From: Aquimarina acroporae
Lineage (GTDB): Bacteria > Bacteroidota > Bacteroidia > Flavobacteriales > Flavobacteriaceae
Length of the DNA: 64,000 nucleotides
Reading direction: 5' to 3'
Assembly: GCF_023195925.1 (NCBI RefSeq)
Contig: NZ_JALPRE010000007.1
Span: 496,001-560,000 of the forward strand
This document shows positions 8,219 through 17,667 of this stretch, one piece after another. Positions within the stretch are counted from its first letter, which is position 1, and each line of letters begins with the position of its first letter. The position numbers and the translations under genes are program-made. Under the pieces are notes generated by a model. It ran no database searches. It saw only the letters and a list, made by a program, of their open reading frames with translations, and was not told where the DNA came from.

Positions 8219-10390
8219 TTATAAGTTGTTTTTTACGAAGTTTGTCATCTTATTGTATAGATGCAATCTTGTGTTTCCTCCATAGATACCATGATTTTTA
8301 TCAGGATAAATTGCCCAATCAAAATCTTTATTGGCTTGTACCAATGCTTCTATTAACTGCATCGTATTTTGCACATGTACATTATCATCTGCACTACCGT
8401 GTACAAGCAGGAACTTACCTTTTAAACCATTTACAAAATTAATGGGTGAATTATCGTCATACCCTTTGGCATTTTCCTGAGGTGTCATCAAATATCGTTC
8501 CGTATATATAGTATCATAGAACCTCCAACTTGTCACTGGAGCAACGGCCATTGCCATTTTAAATGTATCTGGTGCCTTAAACAAACAATTACTTGACATA
8601 AATCCACCATAGCTCCATCCCCAAATTCCTATTCTAGATGCATCAATATATTCTAATGCTCCTAGTTGTTTTGCGGCTGCGATCTGATCTTGAACTTCAA
8701 GGTTTCCTAAATCATTCTGGGTTACTTTCTTAAATTTGGCTCCCTTAAAACCTGTACCTCTTCCATCTACACAAACAACAATGTACCCTTGTTGTGCTAA
8801 CATCATATACCAGTAATCATTGGCACGATGCCAAGAATTTTTAACCGACTGTGATCCCGGACCAGAATATTGGTACATAAACAAAGGATATTTCTTTTTA
8901 GGATCAAAGTCCTTGGGCTTGATCATCCACATATTTAAAGTTTCTCCATTTATGTCTATGGTAGAAAACTCTTTAGGTCTAACATCGTATCTTTTAAGTT
9001 TTTCGAGTAGCGCACTATTATTTTTGAGCTCCCTAACCATTTTACCTGTCGCTCCCTCATTTAATGTATATTCATAAGGGGTAGTAGCATTGGAGAAGTA
9101 ATTGATATACAAACTAAAATCTGCACTAAACTCAGCATCATTCGTCCCCTCTTTGGTACTTAATCTCTTCTTGTCTTTTCCATCTAGTGTAATCGAATAA
9201 ATATCTCTATTGATATTTCCGTTTTCTACACTCTGATAAAATATCTTTTTATTCTTTGTATCGTACCCATAATAATCTGTTATTTCCCAAGGCCCCTTAG
9301 TTACCTGATTGATTAATTCTCCAGCTTGCGAATAATGATAAATATGGTTATAACCATCTTTCTCACTGGTCCATATAAAACTGTTATCTTCTAAAAAAGT
9401 AAGGTTATCTGTAACGTCAATATATGCCTCATCTTTTTCGTTAAGTACCACTTTTGGAGTTTTCGTCTTGGCGTCTACAAAAATTAAATCCAGATTGTTT
9501 TGATGTCTGTTCATTACTTGTACACTCAAAATATCTGGATTTTTTGTCCATTTTATTCTTGGGATATAAAAATCTTTATATTCTCCCAGTTTAATTTGAT
9601 CTGAAGCCATGGCACTTATATCAGCAATAAACAAAGAAACTTCAGAGTTCTTTTCACCAGCCTTAGGATATTTGAACACATCTTGGTTTGGATATAGTGT
9701 CTTTCTATATACATCCATAGAGAACTCAGGCACTTCTCTTTCATCAAATCTCAAAAATGCGATCTTATTACTATCTGCACTCCAGTCGAAAGCTCTTACA
9801 AAAGAAAATTCTTCTTCATACACCCAATCGGTAATCCCGTTGATAATTTCATTTTTCTTGCCATCATCTGTAAGTTGAATTTCTTGCCCTGTGGCAAAAT
9901 TGAGCACATAAATATTGTTGTCTAACACATATGCCACTTTGTTACCATCTGGTGATAGCATAGGAGATTGTATCTTTTTATCACTAACCTTAAAAACACC
10001 GTTGGAAGGAACGTCAAAAATATGGAAAATCCCTCTGGACGAACGTCTGTAAATTTGTTCTTGTTCACTGGCCAAAAGAATTCTATTCTCATCTTTACTA
10101 AAGGTATACCCCTGAAAAGAATTTAACCCATCAATAGATGCAGAAGTCACTAGCGTTTTTGTCTTCTCCCCAGTTGCATAATCATATATCTCAATATTGG
10201 TTGCACCAGAAGCCGGATCTCTTTCTAAAACTGAATATTGGGTTCCGTTTTTCATAGAATGTAAGGATTGAAAACCTTGTGTTCTAAATGCACCTCCCCA
10301 TATTTCTTCAAGAGAAAAGGCTTTATCCTGAGCATAGGTAACTACACCCACAAATAAGGTAATTCCAAAGAACAATCTTGTAAACTTCAT
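8219..10390 (-). CDS. S9B dipeptidyl-peptidase IV-type serine peptidase, exported
   Basis: A 723-residue prolyl-oligopeptidase-clan enzyme. A signal peptide (residues 1-21, ending TYAQ) sends it to the periplasm. The eight-bladed propeller domain (about 30-470) carries the double-Glu motif DWVYEEEF at 188-195, which in DPP-IV binds the free amino terminus of the substrate; this favours dipeptidyl peptidase over plain oligopeptidase activity. The hydrolase domain has Ser593 in GWSYGG, the Asp in HGSADDNVH (about 668) and His700 in DKNHGIYGG. It would release N-terminal dipeptides, classically after Pro or Ala. It heads a minus-strand unit with two POT dipeptide importers. Confidence 0.94.
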   Translation of the reverse strand: MKFTRLFFGITLFVGVVTYAQDKAFSLEEIWGGAFRTQGFQSLHSMKNGTQYSVLERDPASGATNIEIYDYATGEKTKTLVTSASIDGLNSFQGYTFSKDENRILLASEQEQIYRRSSRGIFHIFDVPSNGVFKVSDKKIQSPMLSPDGNKVAYVLDNNIYVLNFATGQEIQLTDDGKKNEIINGITDWVYEEEFSFVRAFDWSADSNKIAFLRFDEREVPEFSMDVYRKTLYPNQDVFKYPKAGEKNSEVSLFIADISAMASDQIKLGEYKDFYIPRIKWTKNPDILSVQVMNRHQNNLDLIFVDAKTKTPKVVLNEKDEAYIDVTDNLTFLEDNSFIWTSEKDGYNHIYHYSQAGELINQVTKGPWEITDYYGYDTKNKKIFYQSVENGNINRDIYSITLDGKDKKRLSTKEGTNDAEFSADFSLYINYFSNATTPYEYTLNEGATGKMVRELKNNSALLEKLKRYDVRPKEFSTIDINGETLNMWMIKPKDFDPKKKYPLFMYQYSGPGSQSVKNSWHRANDYWYMMLAQQGYIVVCVDGRGTGFKGAKFKKVTQNDLGNLEVQDQIAAAKQLGALEYIDASRIGIWGWSYGGFMSSNCLFKAPDTFKMAMAVAPVTSWRFYDTIYTERYLMTPQENAKGYDDNSPINFVNGLKGKFLLVHGSADDNVHVQNTMQLIEALVQANKDFDWAIYPDKNHGIYGGNTRLHLYNKMTNFVKNNL

Positions 10391-10437
10391 ATCATATATG
10401 TATAAATTGTTAACGCCATGAATGCTAAAAAATCCGT

Positions 10438-10445
10438 GAAAAATA
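10438..10445 (-). promoter_or_regulatory. Candidate promoter element for the DPP-IV/POT operon
   Basis: Minus-strand TATTTTTC, one base from the TAnnTTTG consensus, 48 bases before the peptidase start codon. Together with its upstream bases it forms AATTGTTGTATTTTT (10439-10453 on this strand), which recurs exactly at the sucA promoter (17041-17055). Confidence 0.4.
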
Positions 10446-10596
10446 CAACAATTGATGCTAAATACAATAAAATCACTGGGGCTAAAGCGGTTTTTTTTAG
10501 CATATCGACAAATAAAACGGGATAAACATGAGTGATCATCAGGTTTTTACCGCCTATCAAAGCACTACAAATGATGCTTATAATAAAACAGAATAG

Positions 10597-10604
10597 TATC
10601 TTTG
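10597..10604 (+). promoter_or_regulatory. Candidate -7 element for the mevalonate-pathway operon
   Basis: TATCTTTG matches TAnnTTTG exactly and ends 24 bases before the ATG at 10629. It overlaps the in-frame TTG at 10602, which argues that translation begins at the downstream ATG. No -33 TTG is seen at the usual distance. Confidence 0.5.
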
Positions 10605-10628
10605 AAGGCACTAATACTAAAAGATATA

Positions 10629-11945
10629 ATGGCACCGGTAGTTTCTGGGTTTTCCAAACTCTCTAAAGAAGACAAAATCAAATGGTTGGCAGAGCATCAT
10701 TTTAATAATGATAAAAAAGCCACCGAAACACTTATAACCTATTGGAATTCTAACGATAAACTTCAAAAACTTCATGACGAGTTTACCGAAAATACTATTT
10801 CCAACTATTATTTACCTTTTTCGGTAGCTCCTAATTTCTTAATTAACAATCACAGGTATACGTTACCTATGACTATTGAAGAAAGTTCTGTGGTTGCTGC
10901 TGCCAGTAAAGCCGCAAAATTTTGGCAAACACGAGGAGGGTTCAAAGCCGAAGTTTTATCTACTACTAAAGTGGGTCAAGTGCACTTTACGTATACCGGA
11001 GATCTAAAAAAATTACATCATTTTTTTGAAGAGATCAAACCAAATTTGATCAAAAATGTTTCTCCTATTACCAAAAACATGGAAAAACGTGGTGGGGGTA
11101 TTAAAAATATTGAGTTAATAGACAAAACCTCTGAAATCGAGAATTATTACCAATTGCATTGCACTTTTGAGACAGTAGATGCAATGGGAGCAAACTTTAT
11201 TAACTCCTGTTTGGAACAGTTCGCCAAAACTTTGGTATCTGAAGCTCAAGATTATGCAGATTTCTCTACGGATGAATCTCGTATTGAAATTATCATGAGC
11301 ATACTCTCTAATTATGTACCAGAATGCCTGGTAAGAGCCTCTGTTTCCTGTTCGGTTAAGGATTTGCCTAATACCGAAGATTTGTCTGCAACACAATATG
11401 CACAAAAATTTGTTAGAGCTGTACATATCGCTGAAATAGAACCCTACCGTGCAGTAACCCACAATAAAGGAATCATGAATGGTATTGATGCTGTTGTTCT
11501 TGCTACCGGAAATGATTTTAGAGCTATTGAAGCCGGAGCACATGCATATGCGGCAAAAGATGGGCGATATAAAAGTCTCACTCATGCCGAAATTCGCGAT
11601 GATCAGTTTATATTTTCAATTGAAATACCATTGGCTTTAGGAACAGTTGGTGGACTCACTTCTCTTCACCCCTTGGTAAAACTAGCCTTGCAACTGCTGG
11701 AAAAACCAAATGCAAAAAAACTGATGGAGATTACTGCTGTAGCAGGTTTAGCCCAAAACTTTGCAGCCATTAACTCTCTAATTACAACAGGAATACAGCA
11801 AGGGCACATGAAAATGCATTTGATGAACATCCTCAATCAGTTTGAAGCCACAACATCTGAAAAAGAACAATTGATCGAATATTTTAAAACAAATACCGTT
11901 ACTCATAGCGAAGTAGTAACACAAATAGAGAAGTTAAGAGCATAA
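10629..11945 (+). CDS. mvaA: Class II (degradative-type) hydroxymethylglutaryl-CoA reductase
   Basis: A 438-residue enzyme interconverting HMG-CoA and mevalonate. The expected catalytic residues can be placed: Glu in TIEESSVVAAAS (84/85), Lys280 in HNKGIMNG, Asp296 in ATGNDFRA, and the C-terminal His393 in QGHMKMH. There is no membrane anchor, as expected for class II. In Bacteroidota this class serves the biosynthetic mevalonate route despite the name degradative. I chose the ATG at 10629: a TTG nine codons upstream is in frame, but it sits on the -7 element and homologues begin near VSGFSKLSKEDK. Its stop overlaps the next start by one base (TAATG). Confidence 0.93.
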   Translation: MAPVVSGFSKLSKEDKIKWLAEHHFNNDKKATETLITYWNSNDKLQKLHDEFTENTISNYYLPFSVAPNFLINNHRYTLPMTIEESSVVAAASKAAKFWQTRGGFKAEVLSTTKVGQVHFTYTGDLKKLHHFFEEIKPNLIKNVSPITKNMEKRGGGIKNIELIDKTSEIENYYQLHCTFETVDAMGANFINSCLEQFAKTLVSEAQDYADFSTDESRIEIIMSILSNYVPECLVRASVSCSVKDLPNTEDLSATQYAQKFVRAVHIAEIEPYRAVTHNKGIMNGIDAVVLATGNDFRAIEAGAHAYAAKDGRYKSLTHAEIRDDQFIFSIEIPLALGTVGGLTSLHPLVKLALQLLEKPNAKKLMEITAVAGLAQNFAAINSLITTGIQQGHMKMHLMNILNQFEATTSEKEQLIEYFKTNTVTHSEVVTQIEKLRA

Positions 11946-12871
11946 TGAAAAAATCCTTCTACAGTCACGGGAAGTTACTGATTACAGGAGAATACCTAGT
12001 ACTCGATGGTGCTGAGGCTCTAGCCATACCCACAAAAAAGGGACAATGGCTGTTTATAGAAGAAAACAATGAAAATTCCAGTATTCTATGGAAAAGTTTC
12101 GATGAAGACGGCAATTGTTGGTTCAAAACCCACTTGAAAGCTGAAAATAATACAATCACCAGCGCTACAAACGAAACAGAAGAAAACCCTATAACTGATA
12201 CTTTGATTTCTATTCTCAATGCAGCCAAAGAACTAAACCCAAATTTTTTATCATCTGGAAAAGGGTATACAGCAGAAAGCCGTTTAGAATTTCATAGAAA
12301 CTGGGGACTTGGCTCCTCCTCTACGCTTATCAATAATATCGCGCAATGGGCCAAAGTAAATGCCTTTGAACTACTACAAAGGAGTTTTGGAGGTAGTGGG
12401 TATGACATTGCCTGTGCTCAACATGACACTCCCATTATATATAAAAGAATTGAAAATGCTCCTAAAGTAGAAGAAGTGCAGTTCAACCCTTCGTTCCAAA
12501 ACGAATTATTCTTCATTTACCTGAACCAGAAGCAAGACAGTAAGGCAGCCATTAAGCATTACCAGTCTTTACCTCTAAAAGATTTTGATAAAGCCGAAAC
12601 CGTTATTAATACAATTACAGAGAATGTAATTCACTGCTCTAACATAACCGATTTCGAAGCTTTAATCGACAAGCACGAAGAAATCATCTCAGCTATAATT
12701 AAAACTGAAACTGTAAAATCACGATTATTTTCAGATTACCCTAGAAGCATTAAAAGCCTAGGAGGTTGGGGTGGAGATTTTATTCTTGCAACGGGGAATA
12801 AAAATGACATGAATTATTTCAAAGAAAAAGGATACACTACCATTATCCCTTATTCAGAAATGTTATTATAA
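11945..12871 (+). CDS. GYDIA-family GHMP kinase, probable mevalonate-pathway kinase
   Basis: A 308-residue GHMP-superfamily small-molecule kinase. It has the N-terminal SHGKLLITGEYLVLDGA strand pair, the nucleotide-binding loop GLGSSST at 121-127, the family-naming GYDIA at 152-156, and the C-terminal Gly-rich motif GGWGGDF. The family is typical of Bacteroidota and sits beside HMG-CoA reductase, as here, with a one-base start/stop overlap. By context it phosphorylates mevalonate or phosphomevalonate, but the exact substrate cannot be read from sequence. It ends at a strong bidirectional terminator. Confidence 0.88.
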   Translation: MKKSFYSHGKLLITGEYLVLDGAEALAIPTKKGQWLFIEENNENSSILWKSFDEDGNCWFKTHLKAENNTITSATNETEENPITDTLISILNAAKELNPNFLSSGKGYTAESRLEFHRNWGLGSSSTLINNIAQWAKVNAFELLQRSFGGSGYDIACAQHDTPIIYKRIENAPKVEEVQFNPSFQNELFFIYLNQKQDSKAAIKHYQSLPLKDFDKAETVINTITENVIHCSNITDFEALIDKHEEIISAIIKTETVKSRLFSDYPRSIKSLGGWGGDFILATGNKNDMNYFKEKGYTTIIPYSEMLL

Positions 12872-12910
12872 AAATAAAACCTCAATTGAGACAATTGAGG
12901 TTTTATTTTT
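12872..12910. terminator. Bidirectional intrinsic terminator between the GHMP kinase and sucB
   Basis: A perfect 17-base stem (AAATAAAACCTCAATTG at 12872-12888 with its complement at 12892-12908) closes on a three-base loop. A-rich and T-rich flanks lie on both sides, so it can end transcripts from both the plus-strand kinase gene and the converging minus-strand sucB. Confidence 0.88.
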
Positions 12911-12928
12911 ACATATATTTCTAGCAAC

Positions 12929-14158
12929 TTATAGCTCTAAAGCTTTCATTACGTTATTATCCATCAATAACTCTTCAGGATTTTCAAGAGCTTCTTTTAC
13001 TGCCACTAAGAACCCTACAGATTCTTTCCCGTCTATGATTCTGTGATCATACGACAAAGCAACATACATTACCGGAGCAATAACAATTTGACCATCTCTT
13101 ACTATTGGACGTTCAACAATATTATGCATTCCTAAAATAGCACTTTGAGGAGGATTAATAATTGGCGTAGATAACATACTTCCAAACACCCCACCATTGG
13201 TAATGGTAAATGTACCTCCAGTCATCTCATCAACAGTAATCTGACCTTCTCTTGCTCTTATTGCTAAACGTTTCACCTCAGACTCTACTCCTCTGAAACT
13301 CAAATTTTCTGCATTTCTGATTACAGGAACCATTAGTCCTTTTGGTCCAGAAACTGCAATACTGATATCCTGAAAATCGAACGAAATCATTTCCTTACCA
13401 TCGATCATAGAATTTACCGCGGGGAACATTTTCAATGCACGTACACAAGCCAAAGTAAAGAATGACATAAATCCAAGACTTACCCCATGTTTACTTTTGA
13501 AAGTTTCTTTGTGTTTACTTCGCAAATCAAAAATTGGTTGCATATCTACCTCATTAAAAGTAGTAAGCATTGCTGTTTCATTTTTTACAGAAACCAAACG
13601 CTCTGCTACTTTTCTACGAAGCATCGATAATTTCTTGCGGCTTTCTCCTCTACTTCCTGGTCCAGGAGTTCCCATAGACGGTTTAGCATCTAATGCATCT
13701 GCTTTAGTAATACGACCATCTCTACCCGTACCTTGTACCTGAGAAGCATCAATTCCTTTTTCGGCCAAAACCTTCTTTGCCGCTGGAGATGCAGTTCCTG
13801 TAGCATATGTTTCAGTTTTTGCTGGTGCAGCTGGGGCAGGAGCTTCTTCTTTTTTCTCTTCTACCTTAGGAGTTTCAGCCGCCGGAGCAGGTTTTGCATC
13901 ATCTCCGCCTTCTGGTTTTGCAGCATCAGTATCGATAAGACATACTACTTGCCCTACTGCTACAGCATCTCCTTCTTCAGCCATAAGGGTAATAACACCA
14001 CTTGCCTCTGCCGGCAATTCTAAGGTTGCTTTATCACTATCTACTTCTGCAATTGCCTGATCTTTTTCAACATAATCACCAGTCTCAACAAGCCATTGAG
14101 CAATTTCTACTTCTGTAATAGATTCTCCCGGTGATGGGACTTTCATTTCTAAAGCCAT
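12929..14158 (-). CDS. sucB: Dihydrolipoyllysine-residue succinyltransferase (E2 of 2-oxoglutarate dehydrogenase)
   Basis: A 409-residue E2 protein. Residues 1-80 form one lipoyl domain with the modified Lys43 in DSDKATLE. An Ala/Pro/Glu-rich flexible linker (about 85-118) follows, then a peripheral-subunit-binding domain (about 122-160, with [14 protein letters not shown]) and the catalytic acyltransferase domain ending in SYDHRIIDG (His372, Asp376). It transfers succinyl from lipoamide to CoA in the TCA cycle. It lies 67 bases downstream of sucA on the same strand. The single lipoyl domain and the E1 partner identify it as the oxoglutarate rather than the pyruvate enzyme. Confidence 0.95.
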   Translation of the reverse strand: MALEMKVPSPGESITEVEIAQWLVETGDYVEKDQAIAEVDSDKATLELPAEASGVITLMAEEGDAVAVGQVVCLIDTDAAKPEGGDDAKPAPAAETPKVEEKKEEAPAPAAPAKTETYATGTASPAAKKVLAEKGIDASQVQGTGRDGRITKADALDAKPSMGTPGPGSRGESRKKLSMLRRKVAERLVSVKNETAMLTTFNEVDMQPIFDLRSKHKETFKSKHGVSLGFMSFFTLACVRALKMFPAVNSMIDGKEMISFDFQDISIAVSGPKGLMVPVIRNAENLSFRGVESEVKRLAIRAREGQITVDEMTGGTFTITNGGVFGSMLSTPIINPPQSAILGMHNIVERPIVRDGQIVIAPVMYVALSYDHRIIDGKESVGFLVAVKEALENPEELLMDNNVMKALEL

Positions 14159-14225
14159 AATTTTGAATTTATCCTTTGTATAATTTCCTTCGGAAATTCT
14201 TAATCTATAGTTACTTAATTATATT

Positions 14226-17000
14226 TTATCTTTTTTGATTGTCTTTGGTTTTATCAAAAACATAATCGATCACCTGCTGATGTCTACGTTTAGAACGGGT
14301 TGCACTTCCTGCAGCAGGAGCACCGTATGGTCTTCTACTAGCAAATCTAAAGCTTTTTGCAGCATCATAGTGCATCAACATATGACTAAGAGCACCCATA
14401 TTTCTTGGCTCTTCTTGTGCCCAAACTACCTCATCGGCCTTATATTTCTTAATAAGCTTATCCATTTCAGCAGCAGGTAAAGGGAATAGTTGTTCTATTC
14501 TTACCAAAGCCACATCTTTTCTGTTATTCTTTTCTTTTTCATCTAGTAGATCATAATAGAATTTACCTGTACAGAACACTAAAGATTTTACATCTTTTGC
14601 AGTTGCATCTGGATCATCTATAACAGTTTGAAAGCTTCCTTTGGTAAACTCTTCTACCGAAGACACAGCCTTTGGATGACGCAATAAACTTTTAGGAGTA
14701 AACACCACTAACGGTTTACGATACTTAGCCTTCATTTGTCTACGCAACAAGTGGAACATATTAGCTGGTGTTGTAACATCGGCAATGAACATATTATCTT
14801 TTGCACAGAGCTGAAGATATCTTTCCATTCTTGCCGAGGAGTGTTCTGCTCCTTGACCCTCATATCCATGAGGTAATAGCATTACTATACCATTTTGTAA
14901 TTTCCATTTATCCTCTGCAGAGGAAATGTATTGGTCAATCATAATTTGTGCTCCATTACTGAAGTCACCAAATTGAGCTTCCCAAATAGTAAGTGTATCT
15001 GGACTTGCCATAGCATATCCGTAATCGAAACCTAAAACCCCATATTCTGATAACAAAGAGTTGTAAATGTAGAAATCACCCTGATCACCTTTTAATGTAT
15101 TTAAAAGAGTTACCTCTTCTTCACTATCTTCTACTTTAATCACTCCATGTCTATGAGAAAAAGTCCCTCTTTCTACATCTTGCCCACTCATTCTTACGTC
15201 ATATCCTTCTTTAAGTAAAGATCCATAAGCCAACAATTCTCCCATTGCCCAATCTAATTGATTGGTCTCGAAGAACATCTTGTGCCGTTGTTCAATTAAA
15301 CGCTCTATTTTACGTAAGAACTTTTTATCTGAAGGAAGTTTCGTAATCACCTCTGCAATTTCTGTAAGCTTGGTTTTAGGATATGCGGTTTTAACTACAT
15401 CCATCATTTCGTCCTCTTGCACACGTTCAAAACCAGCCCATTCATCTTGCATAAATGGCGTAATCACTGTTTTTTCTTGCTTTCTTGAATCCTCTAATTC
15501 TTCTTCAAGAGATGCTTTATATTCTTTTTCAAGCTTTGTCACATAATCCTTATCGATAATACCTTCTGCAATTAGTTTTTCAGCATAGATATCTCTTGGG
15601 TTTTTATGTTTTGCAATAGCTTTATATAATTTTGGTTGCGTAAAACGAGGCTCATCACCTTCGTTATGTCCATATTTACGATATCCAAGTAAATCAATAA
15701 AGACATCGCGTTTAAACGTCATTCTAAAATCTAAAGCAAAATTTGCTGCATGCACTACTGCTTCTGCATCATCAGAATTTACATGTAGTACCGGAGAAAG
15801 CGTTACCTTTCCAACATCGGTACAATATGTAGATGATCTTGCATCAAGATAATTGGTGGTAAACCCAATCTGGTTATTAACAACAATATGTATAGTTCCT
15901 CCAGTTTTATAACCATCGAGCTTTGCCATTTGAACAATTTCATACACAAGTCCTTGTCCTGCAATAGCCGCATCACCATGCACTACAATTGGCAGTACTG
16001 CTGAAGTGTTTTCTTGATAATGTCTATCTTGTTTTGCTCTGGTAATACCTTCTACCACCGCTCCTACTGTCTCTAAGTGAGATGGGTTGGGAGCAATATT
16101 CATATTAATATCTTTACCATTGTCGGTTTTCCTTTTTGAGGTCCACCCTAAATGGTACTTTACATCTCCATCGAAAACAGCCTCTTCATAGTCCTTTCCA
16201 TCAAACTCGCTAAAAATATCTCTCGGACTTTTGCCAAAAATATTCGTTAAGGTACTTAGACGCCCTCTATGAGCCATTCCCATAACGAATTCTTTTACTC
16301 CAAAATCTGCTGCTTTTTCAACCAATGCATCCAAAGCAGGGATCAAAGACTCTCCTCCTTCTAAGGAGAAACGCTTTTGTCCTACATATTTGGTATGTAA
16401 AAAGTTTTCGAACGAAACGGCTTGATTTAACTTTTTTAGAATGTGTTTTTTCTGATCTGCAGAAAATTTGGTTCTATTGGTGTTAAAGTTCACTCGCGCC
16501 TGAATCCATTCGCGCTCTTCAGGATTTCGTATATACATATACTCTATCCCAATAGCATCGCAATAAATTTTCTCTAGGTGAACTACAATATTACTTAAGG
16601 TATTTGGACCAATCCCAATAATTTCTCCAGCATTAAATACAGTGTTAAGGTCTGATTGACTTAACCCGAAATTTTCTAAAGCAAGTGTAGGCGTATACTT
16701 TCGTCTTTCTCGTACCGGATTGGTTTTTGTAAAGAGGTGTCCTCTGGTTCTGTAGGCATCGATTAACCGCACTACCTGAAACTCTTTCTGAACACTTTCA
16801 GGAACAGCTACTGTACCTTCGGTTTCTTTTTCGATGTAAATGGTTTCTCCTGAACCATCAGCATTTTCTAAACCAAAATCAAATCCTTGAAAAAAAGCCC
16901 TCCAACTTGGCTCTACGCTATCGGGGCTTTGTAAATATTGGTCATATAAATCTGCAAAAAATGCGGTATGAGCCGCATTCAAAAATGAATATTTATCCAT
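14226..17000 (-). CDS. sucA: 2-oxoglutarate dehydrogenase E1 component
   Basis: A 924-residue thiamine-diphosphate enzyme, close to the usual 930. The N-terminal E2-binding peptide FLNAAHTAFFADLYDQYL contains the Sxx(E/D)YLxxLY-like pattern of E1o proteins, followed by SWRAFFQGF. The ThDP/Mg site VVHGDAAIAGQG lies in the first catalytic domain, and MAHRGRLSTL and EYGVLGFDYGYA are typical E1o motifs. It decarboxylates 2-oxoglutarate and succinylates the lipoyl group of SucB. The pair forms a two-gene operon. The third subunit (lpd) is not in the window and is presumably shared with other dehydrogenases. Confidence 0.96.
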   Translation of the reverse strand: MDKYSFLNAAHTAFFADLYDQYLQSPDSVEPSWRAFFQGFDFGLENADGSGETIYIEKETEGTVAVPESVQKEFQVVRLIDAYRTRGHLFTKTNPVRERRKYTPTLALENFGLSQSDLNTVFNAGEIIGIGPNTLSNIVVHLEKIYCDAIGIEYMYIRNPEEREWIQARVNFNTNRTKFSADQKKHILKKLNQAVSFENFLHTKYVGQKRFSLEGGESLIPALDALVEKAADFGVKEFVMGMAHRGRLSTLTNIFGKSPRDIFSEFDGKDYEEAVFDGDVKYHLGWTSKRKTDNGKDINMNIAPNPSHLETVGAVVEGITRAKQDRHYQENTSAVLPIVVHGDAAIAGQGLVYEIVQMAKLDGYKTGGTIHIVVNNQIGFTTNYLDARSSTYCTDVGKVTLSPVLHVNSDDAEAVVHAANFALDFRMTFKRDVFIDLLGYRKYGHNEGDEPRFTQPKLYKAIAKHKNPRDIYAEKLIAEGIIDKDYVTKLEKEYKASLEEELEDSRKQEKTVITPFMQDEWAGFERVQEDEMMDVVKTAYPKTKLTEIAEVITKLPSDKKFLRKIERLIEQRHKMFFETNQLDWAMGELLAYGSLLKEGYDVRMSGQDVERGTFSHRHGVIKVEDSEEEVTLLNTLKGDQGDFYIYNSLLSEYGVLGFDYGYAMASPDTLTIWEAQFGDFSNGAQIMIDQYISSAEDKWKLQNGIVMLLPHGYEGQGAEHSSARMERYLQLCAKDNMFIADVTTPANMFHLLRRQMKAKYRKPLVVFTPKSLLRHPKAVSSVEEFTKGSFQTVIDDPDATAKDVKSLVFCTGKFYYDLLDEKEKNNRKDVALVRIEQLFPLPAAEMDKLIKKYKADEVVWAQEEPRNMGALSHMLMHYDAAKSFRFASRRPYGAPAAGSATRSKRRHQQVIDYVFDKTKDNQKR

Positions 17001-17039
17001 ATGTTAGCATTCAATTGTCTTTTTTACGACAAAACGTTA

Positions 17040-17047
17040 CAAAAATA
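17040..17047 (-). promoter_or_regulatory. Candidate -7 element of the sucAB operon
   Basis: Minus-strand TATTTTTG, an exact TAnnTTTG match, 40 bases before the sucA start codon. The 15-base block containing it (17041-17055) is identical to the block before the DPP-IV gene. Confidence 0.55.
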
Positions 17048-17114
17048 CAACAATTACAATTTATTGACCATTGAAATATCTATATTTATATAACATTTTT
17101 TTAGAAATTTAGCA

Positions 17115-17654
17115 ATGAAAGTAGATACCTCTCAAAAAATTAAAGTTTTTGCATTAGTTTCCATTATTCTGTTTTCCTTACAAAATACATATTCGCAAGA
17201 TGAAAACTTTTGGTCCAATGTACGATTTGGAGGAAATCTAGGAGTTGGAGTTTCTAATGACCGATTTAGTGTAGTGGTTGCTCCAGCAGCCATTTACGAA
17301 TTCAACCCTTTCTTCAGTGCAGGTCTGGGTCTTAACTTTGGATACAATACATTTGACAATGATGCCTTCAACGAAGATATCACCAGCGTTAATTATGGAG
17401 CCAGTATTATCGGATTATTTAATCCGATTCCTGAACTGCAACTATCAGCAGAATTTGAGCAAACTGGAGTGAGTCAAAAAATAGAAGTAGGCAATCAAGA
17501 ATTTAAAGACGACTATTGGTATCCTGCACTTTTTGTAGGAGCAGGATATAGAACCGGATTTGTAAGCTTTGGTATGCGATATGATCTTTTATATGATGAG
17601 GATAAGAGTATTTACGGATCAGCCTATGCTCCTTTTGTAAGAGTATTCTTTTAA
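17115..17654 (+). CDS. Small outer-membrane beta-barrel protein
   Basis: A 179-residue protein with a signal peptide (cleavage after about residue 28, ...NTYSQ). The mature part is a series of alternating amphipathic strands rich in Gly and aromatic residues (GGNLGVGVSNDRFSVVVAP, AGLGLNFGYNTF, ALFVGAGYRTGFVSFGMRYD), ending in an aromatic C-terminus (APFVRVFF) as expected for outer-membrane barrels recognised by BamA. About eight strands fit the length, resembling OmpW/OmpX-like barrels. Ligand unknown. It is divergent from sucA and ends 13 bases from a convergent gene. Confidence 0.8.
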   Translation: MKVDTSQKIKVFALVSIILFSLQNTYSQDENFWSNVRFGGNLGVGVSNDRFSVVVAPAAIYEFNPFFSAGLGLNFGYNTFDNDAFNEDITSVNYGASIIGLFNPIPELQLSAEFEQTGVSQKIEVGNQEFKDDYWYPALFVGAGYRTGFVSFGMRYDLLYDEDKSIYGSAYAPFVRVFF

Positions 17655-17667
17655 AACATCAGTAAAA

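Noticed and set aside
10387..10635. An 82-codon hydrophobic open frame on the minus strand between the DPP-IV gene and HMG-CoA reductase
   Set aside because: It begins inside the HMG-CoA reductase gene, ends inside the peptidase start codon, covers both divergent promoters, and its hydrophobicity is what AT-rich DNA gives by chance.
13733..14023. A Cys/Ser/Phe-rich open frame opposite sucB
   Set aside because: It is the antisense image of the Ala/Pro/Glu-rich lipoyl linker, with no start signals or family similarity.
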